This document shows positions 44,093 to 56,994 of a stretch of DNA of 64,000 nt, in pieces (the stretch's first letter is position 1; every line of letters begins with the position of its first letter). The stretch is from Leucogyrophana mollusca. Taxonomy: Eukaryota; Basidiomycota; Agaricomycetes; Boletales. The notes below the pieces were generated by a model. The model saw nothing but the letters and a program-made list of their open reading frames with translations. It was not told the origin of the DNA and searched no databases. The position numbers and the translations under genes are program-made. Where the stretch lies: contig MU266370.1 of the NCBI GenBank assembly GCA_021014945.1, forward strand, positions 1 to 64,000, written 5' to 3'.

Positions 44093-44408
44093 ACGCTGTG
44101 CTGTGCTTTCTTGGTATCTTGCTTTCTTGGTTGCTGTCCGCTTGCTCTCTTGTCAGCATTGTTTTTCGTATTGCTTTTCTCGCTCATCGTGTGCATACAA
44201 TCCATAGCCGTCGTAGCTGTAACGTTTAATTTATAAAAAATGTTCCTCAATTTTTGTGAACCACTTGAGTTTCCTCCTGTGGTGCGGACATAAGTAAGTC
44301 AAAGTCGGATAAACACGGGATATACCGCCAGAGCCAACTCCGACCCATTGCGGACCATAACACGTCCTTTGCTACGGCTACATCTCCATAGACTCGAGTC
44401 CCTCTCAA
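44093..44408. other. Short intergenic region, no gene seen
   Basis: It lies between two genes in the same direction, with an AT-rich stretch near 44219-44245. No recognisable element beyond probable 3' and 5' untranslated sequence. Confidence 0.5.
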
Positions 44409-45902
44409 ATGCTTGCAGCTAGAGCGTCGACCGCTTCGCGTCTCGCGCGCAACTTCGCTACTGTCGTCGACTCCGCTGGCGTGAAGGTCGCGGCGGTGGA
44501 TAATGGCCAGCCAACCTCGGCGGTCACCTTCCTCGTTAAAGCCGGCAGCAGATACGAGCCCAAGCCAGGTGTTGCTCATGCGCTGAAAAACTTTGCGTTC
44601 AAGGTGAATCCTTAGGGACCCAGGAGAGTGTATTTTTTTTGGTGCTAACAAAAATTTTAGAGCACTGCGAAACGGTCGGCGCTGGCCACCGTCCGAGAAA
44701 GCGAACTATATGGCGGTGTTTTATCCGCGAGCCTGTCACGAGAATATCTCGCTTTGAGTTCCGAGTTCTTGCGTGGTGATGAGTGGGTCTATTTTTTCTG
44801 GACCGCGCTACCGTATCTCATAGAGGTCATTTGCAGGCCTTTCTTCGTCGACCTCATATCATCATTCCTCACCTCTGGCAAATACTTCCGCCACGAGTAC
44901 AGCGAATATGTGCTGCCAGTTATCGAAGCCGAGAGCACGGCTGCATCCTTAGACCCCTCCGTACGCGCTCTGGAGCTCGCTCATACCCTTGCTTTCCGCT
45001 CTGGCCTCGGGTCGTCACTCTTCGCGTCCCCACATAGCGCCGTCACTCTCGAGGACGTCAAGTCCTATGCCGCTACCGCGTTCAACAAAGGCAACATTGC
45101 CGTCTTGGGTACCGGCATCGACCAGGCTACGCTGTCAAAACTCGTCGAGAAGTCCCTCGCGTCCGCGTCCTCGTCGGGCACCTCGTCCTCCACCTCACCA
45201 TCTTTATACTTCGGAGGCGAGACCCGTCTGGAGTCGCATAGTGGACCCGAGACCGTATTTATCGGCTTTGGTGCTGTCGGACCCACTGACCCCGCCCTCG
45301 CTGTCCTCGCTGCTCACCTCGCACCCCAGGCTTCCGTCAAGTGGTCGCAAGGCCTGTCGCCAATTTCGGCCGGTCTCCCACTGGGCACGTCCGTACAGAC
45401 CGTCCTGCTGCCATACTCGGACGCGACCCTCTTTGGTCTCCTGATTCAGGGTCCCACTGCCCAAGGTGTTAAGGAAGCTGCCAAGGTTGCTACCAAGGCT
45501 CTCAAGGAGGCGAGTAGCGTCAAAGGCGAGGAGCTGAAAAAGGCAGTTGCGAAAGCCAAGTTTACCGCTGCCAGCGCACTGGACGCACGGGATGGTATTC
45601 TCAATGCATTGAGCTCCAACGTAAGCGACACCGGGGTTTGTATGTGATCCCACAAATTTGCTCATTCGTCTGTTTCCCAGATTTTTGCAAACGCCGAGGT
45701 GTCTATTGATGCAACTCTCGCATCTCTTGACAACGTTAACGAGGCCGCTTTCTCAAAAGTAATCCATCTCCTCTCTGGCACCCATTGATCAACTCATCAT
45801 CTGCATTCTTCCTAGGCTGTCTCTATCACGAAGGCGAAACCTACGTTCGTTGCGGTCGGTAGCATTCAGGATCTCCCCTACCCCGATGAAGTTGGGCTTT
45901 GA
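44409..45902 (+). CDS. QCR2: Cytochrome bc1 complex core subunit 2
   Basis: Five exons: 44409-44603, 44661-44782, 44837-45620, 45681-45758 and 45816-45902, giving 421 residues. The N terminus MLAARASTASRLARNFATV is a mitochondrial targeting sequence. The M16 peptidase-like fold follows: AVTFLVKAGSRYEPKPGVAHALKN, TAKRSALATVRESELYGG, YFRHEYSEYVLPVIEAE, then a second half with TVFIGFGAVGPTDPALAVLA. The HxxEH zinc motif of active M16 peptidases is replaced (HALKN), as expected for the non-proteolytic core protein 2. The role is structural, in complex III of the inner mitochondrial membrane. The protein ends SIQDLPYPDEVGL. Confidence 0.93.
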
Positions 45903-46233
45903 GACAGTCGATAGATTTTGTGCTTAGTTTACGCTCATCCATGATAAAAATCTTTACACTCGAAGGAGTAATTCAATTACTTGAGCAATGAGCATGTGGC
46001 GATTAACCGCAGTCAGTACGTCGGTGCTAAATCCGGGTTGGCGCACAGGTGCAGGACGCGGCCGGCTCAGGGCTCACTGTTGATTTCAACTTATAGTTAT
46101 ACTGTCCCCTTGTCTACTGCTACTTTCTTGGAGATTCTTTTACCTCACGCAGAACTACAAGCCAACAGTATTCAGGCAGCACTTGGCGTCAGTTTCTCGA
46201 CGTGGACTGGCTCGAACTGTTCCGAAGACGTCT
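45903..46233. other. Intergenic region, no gene seen
   Basis: 331 bp between two plus-strand genes; presumably 3' UTR and promoter. No distinct motif recognised. Confidence 0.5.
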
Positions 46234-49200
46234 ATGTCTGATATCCCACTCCACTCTATTGGACGAATTAGCAAGTCGAGAACGGGCTACGTACCTATAA
46301 ACGACGGCGACGACGGTCCAGACGTGGATAACAGCACCGGCATGCACTCGAGTGGAAAAGTTGCTGCGGCCGCGGCCTCAACACGTCGGAACGGTGTGTC
46401 TACGAAGGGGAAGGGAAAACAGAGAGAACGATATACGGACGACTCGGACGAGGAGGCCACTCTGCTTGGTCACAGGGAACCAGATGGTTTGTCTGACAGA
46501 GAAGACGAGGAAGACGTTCGTGGACCTGTTCAACGTCCAGTAGCACCTTCACGAGTATGTCCGCTATTGTACCTGTCTACGTCGTAACACTCACCGTGTA
46601 TAGCGTTCATCCACGCTGAGTAGAACGCGGTCTTCGCATCAAGACAAGTCGAGGACTATACCTTTCCGTCCTGGAGGTGTGTGCTTTCCTTAGTTTACGG
46701 AGCCATATCTAAGTAGTTCTCCAGAGAAACTACAGACTCGATTTCCACCCAACATTGTTCGGAACCAGAAATACAATGTCTTCACTTTCCTGCCCATAGT
46801 TATCTATGAACAGTTCAAGTTCTTCTTTAACTTGTACTTCCTCCTGGTTGCTTTATCGCAGTTTGTCCCTGCCCTTAAGATTGGTGCGTACTGGTTGTGT
46901 TCTTTGGTCATACCCTTTACCAAATACTGGACCCAGGATTCATACTGACATATATCGCGCCCCTTGCCTTTGTGCTGTGTGTCACAATGGGCAAGGAGGC
47001 ATACGACGACTACAAACGAAATCTCAGAGACCGCGAGGCTAATTCGCAAAAGTACCTCACCTTTGTACCCCCAGAGCATATTCCTTCACCCAATTTGGAA
47101 GCAGTCGATACAGGGCCCCATACGCGATCCGTTCCTTCGTCGTCACTACGAGTTGGTGATTTGGTACTTCTGGAGAAGAACCAGCGGGTACCAGCAGACA
47201 TGGTCCTGCTCAGGACATCAGAAAGCTCTGGTACATGTTTTATTCGCACCGACCAATTAGACGGAGAAACGGACTGGAAGCTCCGCGTCGCTGTCCCTGC
47301 GTCGCAGAAACTTGCTTCGGACACAAGCCTTTTGACTTTGGATGCGGAGATTTATGGTGGGTCCCATCCTGACGTACCTGGGCGCGATTCTGAATAGTGT
47401 ACTATATCAGCGGATGCGCCAATCAAGGACATACATACTTTCGTCGGAACCTTCACCGTCAATTCGCCACCACGGTCGTCTATGGACGTCATCAACGACG
47501 TCCCTATGGTACCTGTACCAACCGTCGAACCCCTGACGGCTGAAAATGTACTATGGTCCAACACTGTCCTTGCTGCTGGATCAGCCATTGGATTTGTTAT
47601 ATATACGGGCTCTGAGACCAGAGCCGTGATGAATACTAGTCATCCAGAGACCAAGGTCGGCCTTTTGGACCTTGAGATAAATAGACTTGCGAAGGTACGT
47701 GCAACGGGCAACATCTAATCTACATCAAGTATTGTCTCACATCCTAGTAGATTCTATGTGCAGTGACTTTTGCGCTTTCGTTAGTTTTGGTTGCATTGAA
47801 TGGGTTTCGCGGACTGTGGTATCTATATGTACTCCGTTTCCTTATTCTTTTCTCGTCGATCATACCTATCAGGTGCGTCCTCGTTGCTGAAACCTTTTCG
47901 GTGCTTGACGATCTTCTCAGTTTACGCGTCAATCTGGACATGGGTAAAACGGTATATGCTCACCAGATCATGAACGACAGCGAAATTCCGAACACGATCG
48001 TTAGGACGAGCACGCTACCGGAGGAGCTGGGACGTATAGAATATCTTCTGAGCGACAAGACTGGTACTCTGACACAGAATGGTGTGTGCAAACCTCCCTT
48101 TATTCTGTGGGACTGTGAGTGACCGCCTGTAATGTGACAAGAAATGGAGATGAAGAAGCTGCACATGGGCACGATGTCGTACGGGTTTGACTCGATGGAT
48201 GAGGTTGCGCACCAGCTCGCGACGGCTTTCGGCGCAGATCAAAGTGGGTAGCTAAAGTGTATGTTTGTGGTCATCGCTCTGACTCTCGATTCAAGGCCAT
48301 GCCAAGCACGGGTCAATCGCTACAGGGGCACAACTCGCCACAAGAGGGCGCCGGGACCTGTCGTCAAGGCTCCGCGACGTTGTTCTCAGCTTGGCTCTTT
48401 GCCACAATGTATGTATTTCCTCCAGCCAAAGCCCATTCGGGTGCTCAGGTAAATATCACAGGTCACTCCAGTCTCCAATGACGACGGGACTATCACCTAC
48501 CAAGCATCATCTCCTGACGAAGTTGCCATTGTGAAATGGACTGAATCCGTAGGGTTAACCCTTGTATTCCGCGATCGCACCCGCATGGAGCTCCAAGCAC
48601 CCTCGGGAATGCGTCTGTCTTACGACGTGCTCGATATCTTTCCATTTACCTCGGAATCCAAACGCATGGGCATCGTTGTTCGGGAAACTCAAACGGGCGA
48701 GATCCTGTTCTTGCAGAAGGGCGCGGATGTTGTGATGGCTAAGATTGTTCAGCGGAATGATTGGCTTGAAGAGGAAACTGGCAACATGGCTCGCGAAGGA
48801 CTGCGTACGCTTGTTATGGCACGGAAGCGGATCAGTCCTCAGCAGTACGCCGCTTTCAAGCAACGGCATCATGAGGCTAGTATCAGGCTAGAGGGGCGTA
48901 ACGAAGCCATGGCGATGGTCGTTGCTGAATACTTGGAGCGAGATCTCGAGCTCCTGGGCTTGACAGGCGTGGAGGACAAACTGCAAGACGAGGTCAAGTC
49001 TACATTGGAGCTTTTGCGTAATGCTGGGATCAAGATATGGATGCTCACAGGCGACAAGATTGAAACGGCTAGATGTATCGCGATTTCGACGAAATTGGTC
49101 GCCCGTAATCAATATATCCATGAAGTGGCTAAACGTGAGGACCTATTTTCTTTTCCTTGTCCTCGACTTTGATACTAGCTATATCAGTCAGGACCTCAGA

Positions 49201-50537
49201 CCAGGTCCGAGACGAGCTTGAATTTCTGCAGTCGAAATTGGACTGTTGTCTGGTGATTGATGGGGAGTCTCTTCAGGTTAGTTGGTTGTTGTCCAGAGTC
49301 CTTCGAAGCACCTATCTCACCTGCTCTTCAGCTCTGTCTCAACCTCTACAAGAACGAGTTTATCCAGATTACCACGAAATTATCAGCTGTTGTGGCCTGC
49401 CGATGTTCTCCAACACAGAAGGCAGATGTCGCGAGACTCATTCGATATCACACCAAGAAGCGTGTATGCTGTATCGGCGATGGTGGTAACGATGTTAGCA
49501 TGATACAGGCGGCTGATGTTGGTGAGTGATATAATTAGATCTTCGGGCATTCAAACTCCTGACCTTTAGGACGCAGGTGTCGGTATTGTTGGCAAAGAAG
49601 GCAAACAAGCTTCACTGGCCGCCGATTTCTCCGTAACGCAATTCAGCCATCTTACGAAACTTCTCATGTGGCATGGACGGAACTCTTACCGTCGGTCAGC
49701 CAAATTGGCTCAGTTCGTCATTCATCGAGGTTTGATCATCTCGGTGATGCAAGCCGTCTTCTCTGCGATCTTCTACTTCGCACCGATCGCATTGTATCAA
49801 GGGTGGTTGATGATGGGGTATGCCACCATCTATACCATGGCGCCTGTCTTTTCTCTGGTTTTGGATCGTGACGTTTCCGAAGACCTCGCTCTTATATACC
49901 CCGAACTATACAAGGAACTGACGAAGGTTAGCCCCATGTCTGTTATATGTTGTAAGGGTTTGTTAATTCTCCGCCCGATCCAAGGGTCGAGCCCTGTCGT
50001 ACAAGACCTTTTTCCAGTGGCTGATGATTAGCGTATACCAAGGTACGCCCCATCCCGTGCAATGTTGAACCAATCCTTAATTCTCACCTAGGCTCTGCTA
50101 TCATGATAATGTCCCTCGTTCTTTTCGAGACTGAATTTTTGAATATCGTGGCCATATCTTTCACGGCTCTCATCATCAACGAGCTCATCATGGTTGCATT
50201 GGAAATCACTACTTGGTACGGCTAATCGTTCCTTCCGTGGATCCATAGTCCTAACAGCGTCATATCTAGGCACATTTATATGGTCATCTCCATATTCGTT
50301 ACCCTTTTCTTCTACGTGATAAGCATTGCTTTCTTACCAGAGTACTTCGGTGGGTGTTCGTACCAGTTTTTCTTCCCACCATGCTAACAGCTACCCTCTG
50401 AAGACCTTGAGTTTGTCATATCCACTCGTTTTGCATGGAAAGTGGCAGTCATGGTTGCGATTAGTGCACTTCCTCTGTACGTTATCAAGCTCATCCGTAG
50501 TAGAGTCGCTCCGGCAGCGTCGAGTAAGTTGCTATAA
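46234..50537 (+). CDS. NEO1: P4-type ATPase (phospholipid flippase), NEO1/ATP9 class
   Basis: Seventeen exons: 46234-46554, 46604-46676, 46725-46883, 46937-47356, 47411-47694, 47751-47872, 47921-48081, 48142-48243, 48296-48408, 48462-49134, 49188-49276, 49332-49521, 49577-49926, 49985-50042, 50092-50215, 50270-50349 and 50404-50537; 1150 residues. Key motifs: [19 protein letters not shown] at the start of the pump, [12 protein letters not shown] (actuator dephosphorylation loop), [22 protein letters not shown] (phosphorylated Asp; this wording is characteristic of NEO1), [21 protein letters not shown] and [21 protein letters not shown]1-class flippases work in endosome/Golgi membranes and, unlike other P4-ATPases, need no CDC50 subunit. 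The first 130 residues are a polar, phosphorylatable tail. A GTAAGT near the end (50524) could create an alternative C terminus; the unspliced ending APAASSKLL fits the family. Confidence 0.93.
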
Positions 50538-50694
50538 TGTCAATGTAACTTAAGGATCACGCGCCAATCAGAAATCTTTATAATGTATTTCTGCTTTGTT
50601 AGTAGGCTCGTTACGATCAGTGGGTGTGGCAGATAAAGCAAAGGATAAAGGGAGTGTATCAAGATGGAATAAGACTAACGAGACAAGCACTGAG

Positions 50695-53600
50695 TCAGTT
50701 ACCAGTACTAGCATGAGGGGGCGGGGAAGGCTTGACGTGGTTAACGAAAGAATTAGGGTAAAAGTTTCCGGGTGACTGCCATTCCGGGCTGGGGTTAACG
50801 TTCCCCCATAGCGAGGTGGCCATCGGAGGACGAGGGGATCCGAATCCTGGGGGAGCAGGCGCACCCCAAGGGGCCCGATTGTCCCCAACAGCTGTCCGAG
50901 GGCTGGTGTTGTTACCCCAGCTCTGACCAACTGCACCAGGCGCGACGCGTCGACCCGGTGGAGGGACTACCTCGTCATCGTCAGCTGCAAGAGCAGAGGA
51001 GCCAAGGACTCCCTTTGGACTGGGGGATCGGCGGCTCGGAGAGCCTGATCCCGATGCGGAAGTCTCGCCCGTCGTTGGCCTTGCGATGGGTGCGATGGGT
51101 ACAGTCGACGCTATTGGGGCAATAGACACCGGCCGTGCGACAGGGCCCGGCCCTGGTTCGGGTATAGATGCTCGTCTACTAGGATCGGGAGCAAGCATGG
51201 TGGGAGAGGCAAGCACATTCTGTACAACTTTGGAAGGCGGGCCAATAGGGGCTGCGGGAGCTAGACCGCGGTTGAAAGTCGTCTCGAACGGAGAAGGCGA
51301 GCCAAAGTTACGGGCAAGGGCAGAAGGAGCCAAAGGTGGTCCTGGCTGCATCGGTGGTCCAGGCCCAAAAACGCCGAATGGCGGCGGTGGAGGTGGTGCA
51401 AACGGTAGACGTGGTGACATTGCACCTTGCGGGTGCATCATACCAGTGCTATGCGGATAGAGAGGTGTCGAAGGGGAAGGAAAGTGGTTCTGCACAGGGG
51501 GCGCAACGGGGGTCGAGGGTTGGGACGTTGATACTATCGGCCTCTGCGGTTGTTGCTGGCGGGGAGTGCTGCTGGATGCAGCAGGAGCGGGGGCGGGTTT
51601 GTTCAGGATCTTCTTGGAAGCACCGTTATTGGTTGGAGCTCGTTGGGAAGACCCGGAAGCAGCTACGTTACGGGGGGATGTGGGAGGGCGAGGGTTTTTA
51701 GTAGACGCACGCTGCTGTTGTTGCTGAGCAGTGCGTTCCTTCTCTGCCTTTTCCTCCCGCTCCTTTGCAAGCTTCTTCTCGCGCTCTTCCTTCTCCTTCT
51801 CCTGCTCCTTTCTAGCGGCATCGCGAGCAGCCTTTTCAGCAGCAGCCTTCGCTTCCTTCTCTTCCTTGATCTTGCGCTCTTTTTCCTCCCTTTCACGCCT
51901 TTCCTGCTTCGCTTTTTCTTCACGTTCTTTCCGTTTCCGCTCGCGCTCAGCCTCACGCTCTCTTTCCTCGGCAAGGCGTTTGCGGCGCTCCTCTTCCTTC
52001 CGTTGCTTTTCCTCTTCGGCAGCTTTGCGAGCAGCCTCGCGGCGAGCGCGGTCCTCCTCTCGCTTCTTTCGTTGCTCTTCCTCTTGTGCAAGTTGCTTCG
52101 CTTTCAGCGCGGCTTCCTCTGCAGCCTTCTCTGCGGCTTTCGCTGCTCGTTCCTCCTCCTTCGCCTGTTTTTGTAGTCTACACCATGGTTAACATCAGTG
52201 AACACAGGAAGTTAGCATTTGAACCAACTTTTTCTTGTCCTTCTTCTTCTGGTTTTGATTCTGCTTCTTGGCTTCCCGCTCTTTCGACAGTTTATCTTCG
52301 TCCTCAAGCTCACGCAAAAGTTGCAACTGGCGCTCTTGGGCGACTTTTTCGCGGTACGCTTGCAGAACGCGCTGTTCGAACATCCGGGCCGCAAAAATTG
52401 AGAACATCCTCTTTCCTTCCTCCATCTTTTGCTCTTCGGTCATCACCTATTTGGAGAAGGTAGATGAGCGAATTCTTGGGACTCGAGAATGAACACAACA
52501 AACCTCTTCGTCGTCCTCGTCCTCATCTTCTTCGTCTTCCTCATCATCATCTTCATCCTCGTCCCCCTCGTCGTCGTCGTCGTCCTCACTCTCATCCTCT
52601 ACGTCAGCCGCAGCTTCCTCCTCGCGCTGCATACGGCGCTCCGCAAGCTGCTCCATCATTTCTAAGAACTTCTGGCCGTCGTTCTTGAGCAAATCGTCCG
52701 CGACCGTCAAGATGTTGCCTGGACCTAGATCGGTAAAATGAGAAGAATGAGGGTGAATGGTTTGACTATGACTTGCCAGTGACGGTAAGGCTATTACCAA
52801 GGTTAAACAGCCCATCCCGTCCATTGGCCTTCGCACCATTTACTGGCCTGCGAGCACGTGCTGGTGTAGTACGGCGTTCCCGAACCTTGACATCTTCTTC
52901 CTCCTCTTCAGCGGCATCCTCTTCTTCATCCTCGTCCTCGTCCTCGTCTTCTTCTTCATACTCCTCTTCTTCCTCGAACTCTTCCTCGTCACCCTCGTCA
53001 TCGTCAAACTCACTTTCCGCGTGCTTTGGAGGCTTTCGCCCATTCGTAAGAGCTGGTGTTCGATTTGACCGCGGAGGATGATGGGGGGCTTTATTGTGGT
53101 GATGTCCGATCACAGCGCCGTTCTTATCGAGCTCGACACTGCCCGGAAACGGCCCAGGACCTGGTGGGGGCGGTATAGTGCCACCGGAAGAGACGTAGCG
53201 CTGCTGGTAGTTCGCGTACTGTTCAAGCTCCTCGTAATAAGCATCGTACAGTACCTCAAGCTCTTCTTCGATTGCATGTCTATACGCATCGATAACCGAC
53301 ACGAGGACGCCAAAAACAGTTTTAAGATCAATCGGGACACAACGGGACATAGAGGAAAGGCAATCAGATCCCTCAGTAAAAATTTTCTTGAAATGAAAAA
53401 AACGAAGGAAGAGATACGGACCGCTTTCTACCACAGACCGCACAACTGCAGCTGTGTTTCTGCTGCTCCTTCATCTTCCTGAGGACGGTATCCTTCTCGA
53501 TCTTGACCAAATTACGGCGCTCGTCCTCTCCGAGTCCGAGCCAGAATTCTTTGATCCGCTCACGCTCTTCCGTCGAGCTCGTGCTCCAGATCTTACTATT

Positions 53601-55301
53601 ATTTGGAGTTCCTTTGTTGGGCCCAGTACCTGCAGGCGGACGAGGTTTGTGCGGCGCAGATGCATTGGACGATGGAGGCGATGGATGATGATGTGCGTGG
53701 TTGTGCTGGTAGGCATGTGCGGGAATCGGAGCCTTTGAGGCCGCCCGTGCTGTCCTTGCTGGCTGCTGGCCGTTAACATTGCCCGTCGCCGTTGTCGTCG
53801 CCGTCGTAGTTGTGGTCGATGTTGTGTTCGCTGGCGCATAAGACATTGGCTGTTTTCCAGCCGCACGGGAACTCGGTGGTGGATTGGAGTTTTCTTTTGT
53901 AGCTGCTCGTGCTGCAGGCATGGCGTTGGCGGTGAGAGGAGGACGCTTTGTCAAATCCACCGTCGCCGTGGGACGTGGCGTGCCCATTTCCGGCGCCGAT
54001 GCCGGTGCCGGGACAGCCGAGCGAGTCTCGCGTGCGGCTGCCGTGCGCGGCACGGCGGGCGCCACCGGAAGAGCCGGTGGAGGATCGGCTTGCTCTTTAT
54101 TCTTTTTCTTCTTGTTTTTCTTAGAAGGCGGATTAGCAGCCTGCTCAGTCGCTGCTGTACTTGTCTTATGAGTACTATGGTTAGTTGGCGGCGGTGCGGA
54201 ACGTGGGAATGCCTCCCCGTAACTCAGCACAACTTGCGCTACCGTGTCTGGTAGTGACCCAGGAAACGTCCCTGGATAGGGTACTCCCATCGGTCTAGCT
54301 GGCCGTGGTTGAAGATCGAATTCGTCCCCGAGTGCTTCATCGTCGAAATCGCCATCGACTCCATCTTCACTATAGTAGTCGTCGTCAGCATACTCGTGCT
54401 CCTCGCCGAACTCATTCAATAGTACAACGTTTGTCGGGGGAAGGGGGCCTCGTGGAGGTCGCCCCGGGGCAGGTGGAGCCGCACCGAGTGCTGCGGCGGC
54501 GGCCTGCTCAACTGACAAAGTGAATGCTGGGTCAGAGAAGATAGATGGGTCGAAGGGAAGGGGCGGGTATGCGCCAGGTGGGTATCCAGGGATGCCTTTC
54601 GTCGCCATTGTGGCTGTCGCCGTGGCAGCACCGACGCCATTCTTGAGCAGTGCATCGGACTGAACCATCTGTTGTGCGATGTTGTACATAGTCTGCGCCT
54701 TTTTCCCAGTCATCAACAAGCGTCGCGAGCCACCAGTAGCAGTATTGCGTACAAAGTTTTTTATGTGCGGCGGAAATGACGACCAATACTCATCATCCGA
54801 TACACCCCCTGCGGTTGCTGGAGCTTTGGGAAGCGGTATCTGAGCTTGCGTAGATTTCCCACCATGGCGAACGCCATGTTGTATCTCAATACTGCGATAG
54901 AGATCGTTCGCCGTGGCCAGCAATTCACTTTGTACTTGTGCCGCTGCTCCCGGGCCGGATCGTGCAGCTATAGCTGCGGATGCAGAAAGACACGCAGTCG
55001 TGGTGATATGCACAGATTCCAGCGCGGGTGGTAGCCCTGTGACAGAAGGTGGTGGCATGTCGAGTTCCTCTAACGCGGGAATTTCGTCCCCCGAGTCTGC
55101 GCCCGTATCGTCATCGCCGTGTGGCGTGGGTGTAGAAGGAGTCCCGATGGTCGTTGTCCCTGTTGATTTCTTCTTCTTGTTCTTCTTCGAGGCGGGTGGA
55201 GGAGCCGCCTGAGGGGGAACGGAAGGCGCTGGGGGGCAAGGATTTGAAGCGGGAGCAGTGCGGGCGGGCTGCTTAGCTTTCTGCGACTTTCCCGCAGCCA
55301 T
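50695..55301 (-). CDS. NST1: NST1-like stress-response protein with long charged coiled coil
   Basis: Five exons: 55301-53422, 53279-52777, 52724-52504, 52446-52225 and 52164-50695; sum 4296 nt, 1431 residues. The order fits fungal Nst1: an N-terminal KKNKKKK basic cluster, the conserved [15 protein letters not shown], an [19 protein letters not shown] motif followed by the cysteine-rich [12 protein letters not shown] and [19 protein letters not shown], a very acidic D/E tract, [19 protein letters not shown] with [16 protein letters not shown], a long K/E/R/A coiled coil, and a Pro-rich tail. In yeast Nst1 is tied to salt tolerance and interacts with splicing and P-body proteins. Intron 2 starts with GC (gcaagt). 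The acceptor of intron 4 was set at 52165 to keep phase; the nearer AG at 52177 would break the frame. Confidence 0.88.
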
Positions 55302-56994
55302 TCTGTAAGTTTGGTGAATCAAATCAGCACCAACGGGTAACTGGAGAAGACAAAGAGACTTTCAAGAAGGATATAAAGTGTCCTGATATAGTTCCCGTAT
55401 TTCGAAACCAGGATCCCCTGGGAAAGCCTCCTCGAGAAACCCTTCAGTTGAAAGATCGGTCTTTCTGTGCGTAGAGAGCAATAAAGAAACACCCGATGTC
55501 AGTGTCGGAGGTTCGAGGTGGTTCTGCACAAGGCCCAATGTCCTGCATCGCACTGATCACTTTAACGGACTTGCTGGATTCGGCAAATTCCGATCCCTCT
55601 GACACGTGGTACAGGAAGCACTTTGAACTCGAGCTTGAAGGAATGACATTGTCAAAACACCGACCTGACACCCGCAACGGTACACTCTACTAGGTTCTCA
55701 CAAAATGTTACATGTGGCCAGGTCGATATGAACGATAAGAACGCTATACTAACGATCAAAGGGCCGCCGAGGCCAAGGCGAAGTCACAGTTATGGGCATC
55801 CGTGCAATCGATTGAATGAATATCGCAGAGTTGGCGGCATGCTTCGTTATAGGGTGAGTCGAGCGACTGATGATTTGTTCTGGATCTTATCTTCGGATAT
55901 TTCAGTATCAACTTTTCCAGCGCGTCATACTGTGAGCTGCAAGTGCCAGTTTGTCTGGTTTGACTCATCCAGCTACTGACTTACTATGATTCATTTACGG
56001 TGTGTCTGCCGATAGCAACTCAGCCAGCTCCCACCTCCAAACCCAAGCTCACATAGAAGCACTTAGCTGGCAGATATTACTCTTTGATCGTTCGGCTTTC
56101 CCCTGCTGCCTAGGTATCAGTGTATGTATGTAACTTGTCGCCCAGCTGGTCTAATAGTAATTGGTCAACCAGGTAAGTAGTTAGTGACCCTTCGTGCTAA
56201 GCTATTACGACGTGAGCACTATTTAATATCCGGCATTGGCAAGTCGGCTTGGTGAACGTGTCGACACAGATAAGCTTGTAACAACAAGAGTGCAAAGGAG
56301 GACAACTTTTTATCGGTTGTGATGCGGACTGACACTACCGCAATCACTGATGGAGTGTCGTCAGGCCACTCGCTGAGCAAGAAGAAATGCCATAGTTGAA
56401 ACCTCCAATTGCATGCAGGAAGTCACGTTGGTTGGTATTTTACTGTTCCCCCCTCGGCGATGGGACCTTCGAGCAACTCGCTGACGGCCCGCCCAGAGCA
56501 ACGAAAAGACATTATCACGTCGACAGGCGCTTGAGAGTTCTTTTAAAAGAAGGCCTAAGCTCGCCATCATATAAGGTGGTAAGGATAAAAGGGCAGTGAT
56601 GGTTGAATGCGGTACAAGAATCTCAATAGGTTCGCGTCTTCACAGGCTTCTTGAGTGGCGGGCACTCTAACAAAATCACGCTGTGGATAACGCTGCCTCC
56701 GGACCCCACGGTTTGTCAGTACATAATGCTAAGTTCTGTGGCGTACCCGCCCTGGGTGGGCTTGACGTATTATATTCGAGATGCGCCTCAGCTCGTAACC
56801 GCTATGTGGCAATTCCAATCATTCTGCATACGGGTATCATGAAACACAATGTCATACCGCCTCTAACCTCACTCCCTCCTCCGGTACGTATGTCGCTAAG
56901 TATGTCCTTGTAGCCTTTGTGGCCGCGAGCATGGCAGAATGGTGTCTTGCTGGTATTGCGTGGGTCGAATAGACAGTCACTAAGTCACTCACAA
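55302..56994. other. 1.7-kb region with weak minus-strand coding-like segments
   Basis: On the minus strand at 55756-55968 (SQYDALEKLILKYPKIRS), 55444-55677 (KCFLYHVSEGSEFAES) and 55362-55460 (a protein-like ending GFEIRELYQDTLYPS) short frames line up like exons of one small gene. I could not join them in phase. 55980-56994 shows nothing I can support. Confidence 0.3.

Noticed and set aside
51550..52192. Plus-strand open frames of Leu/Phe and Ser/Phe repeats
   Set aside because: They are antisense shadows of the charged coiled coil of the NST1-like gene.
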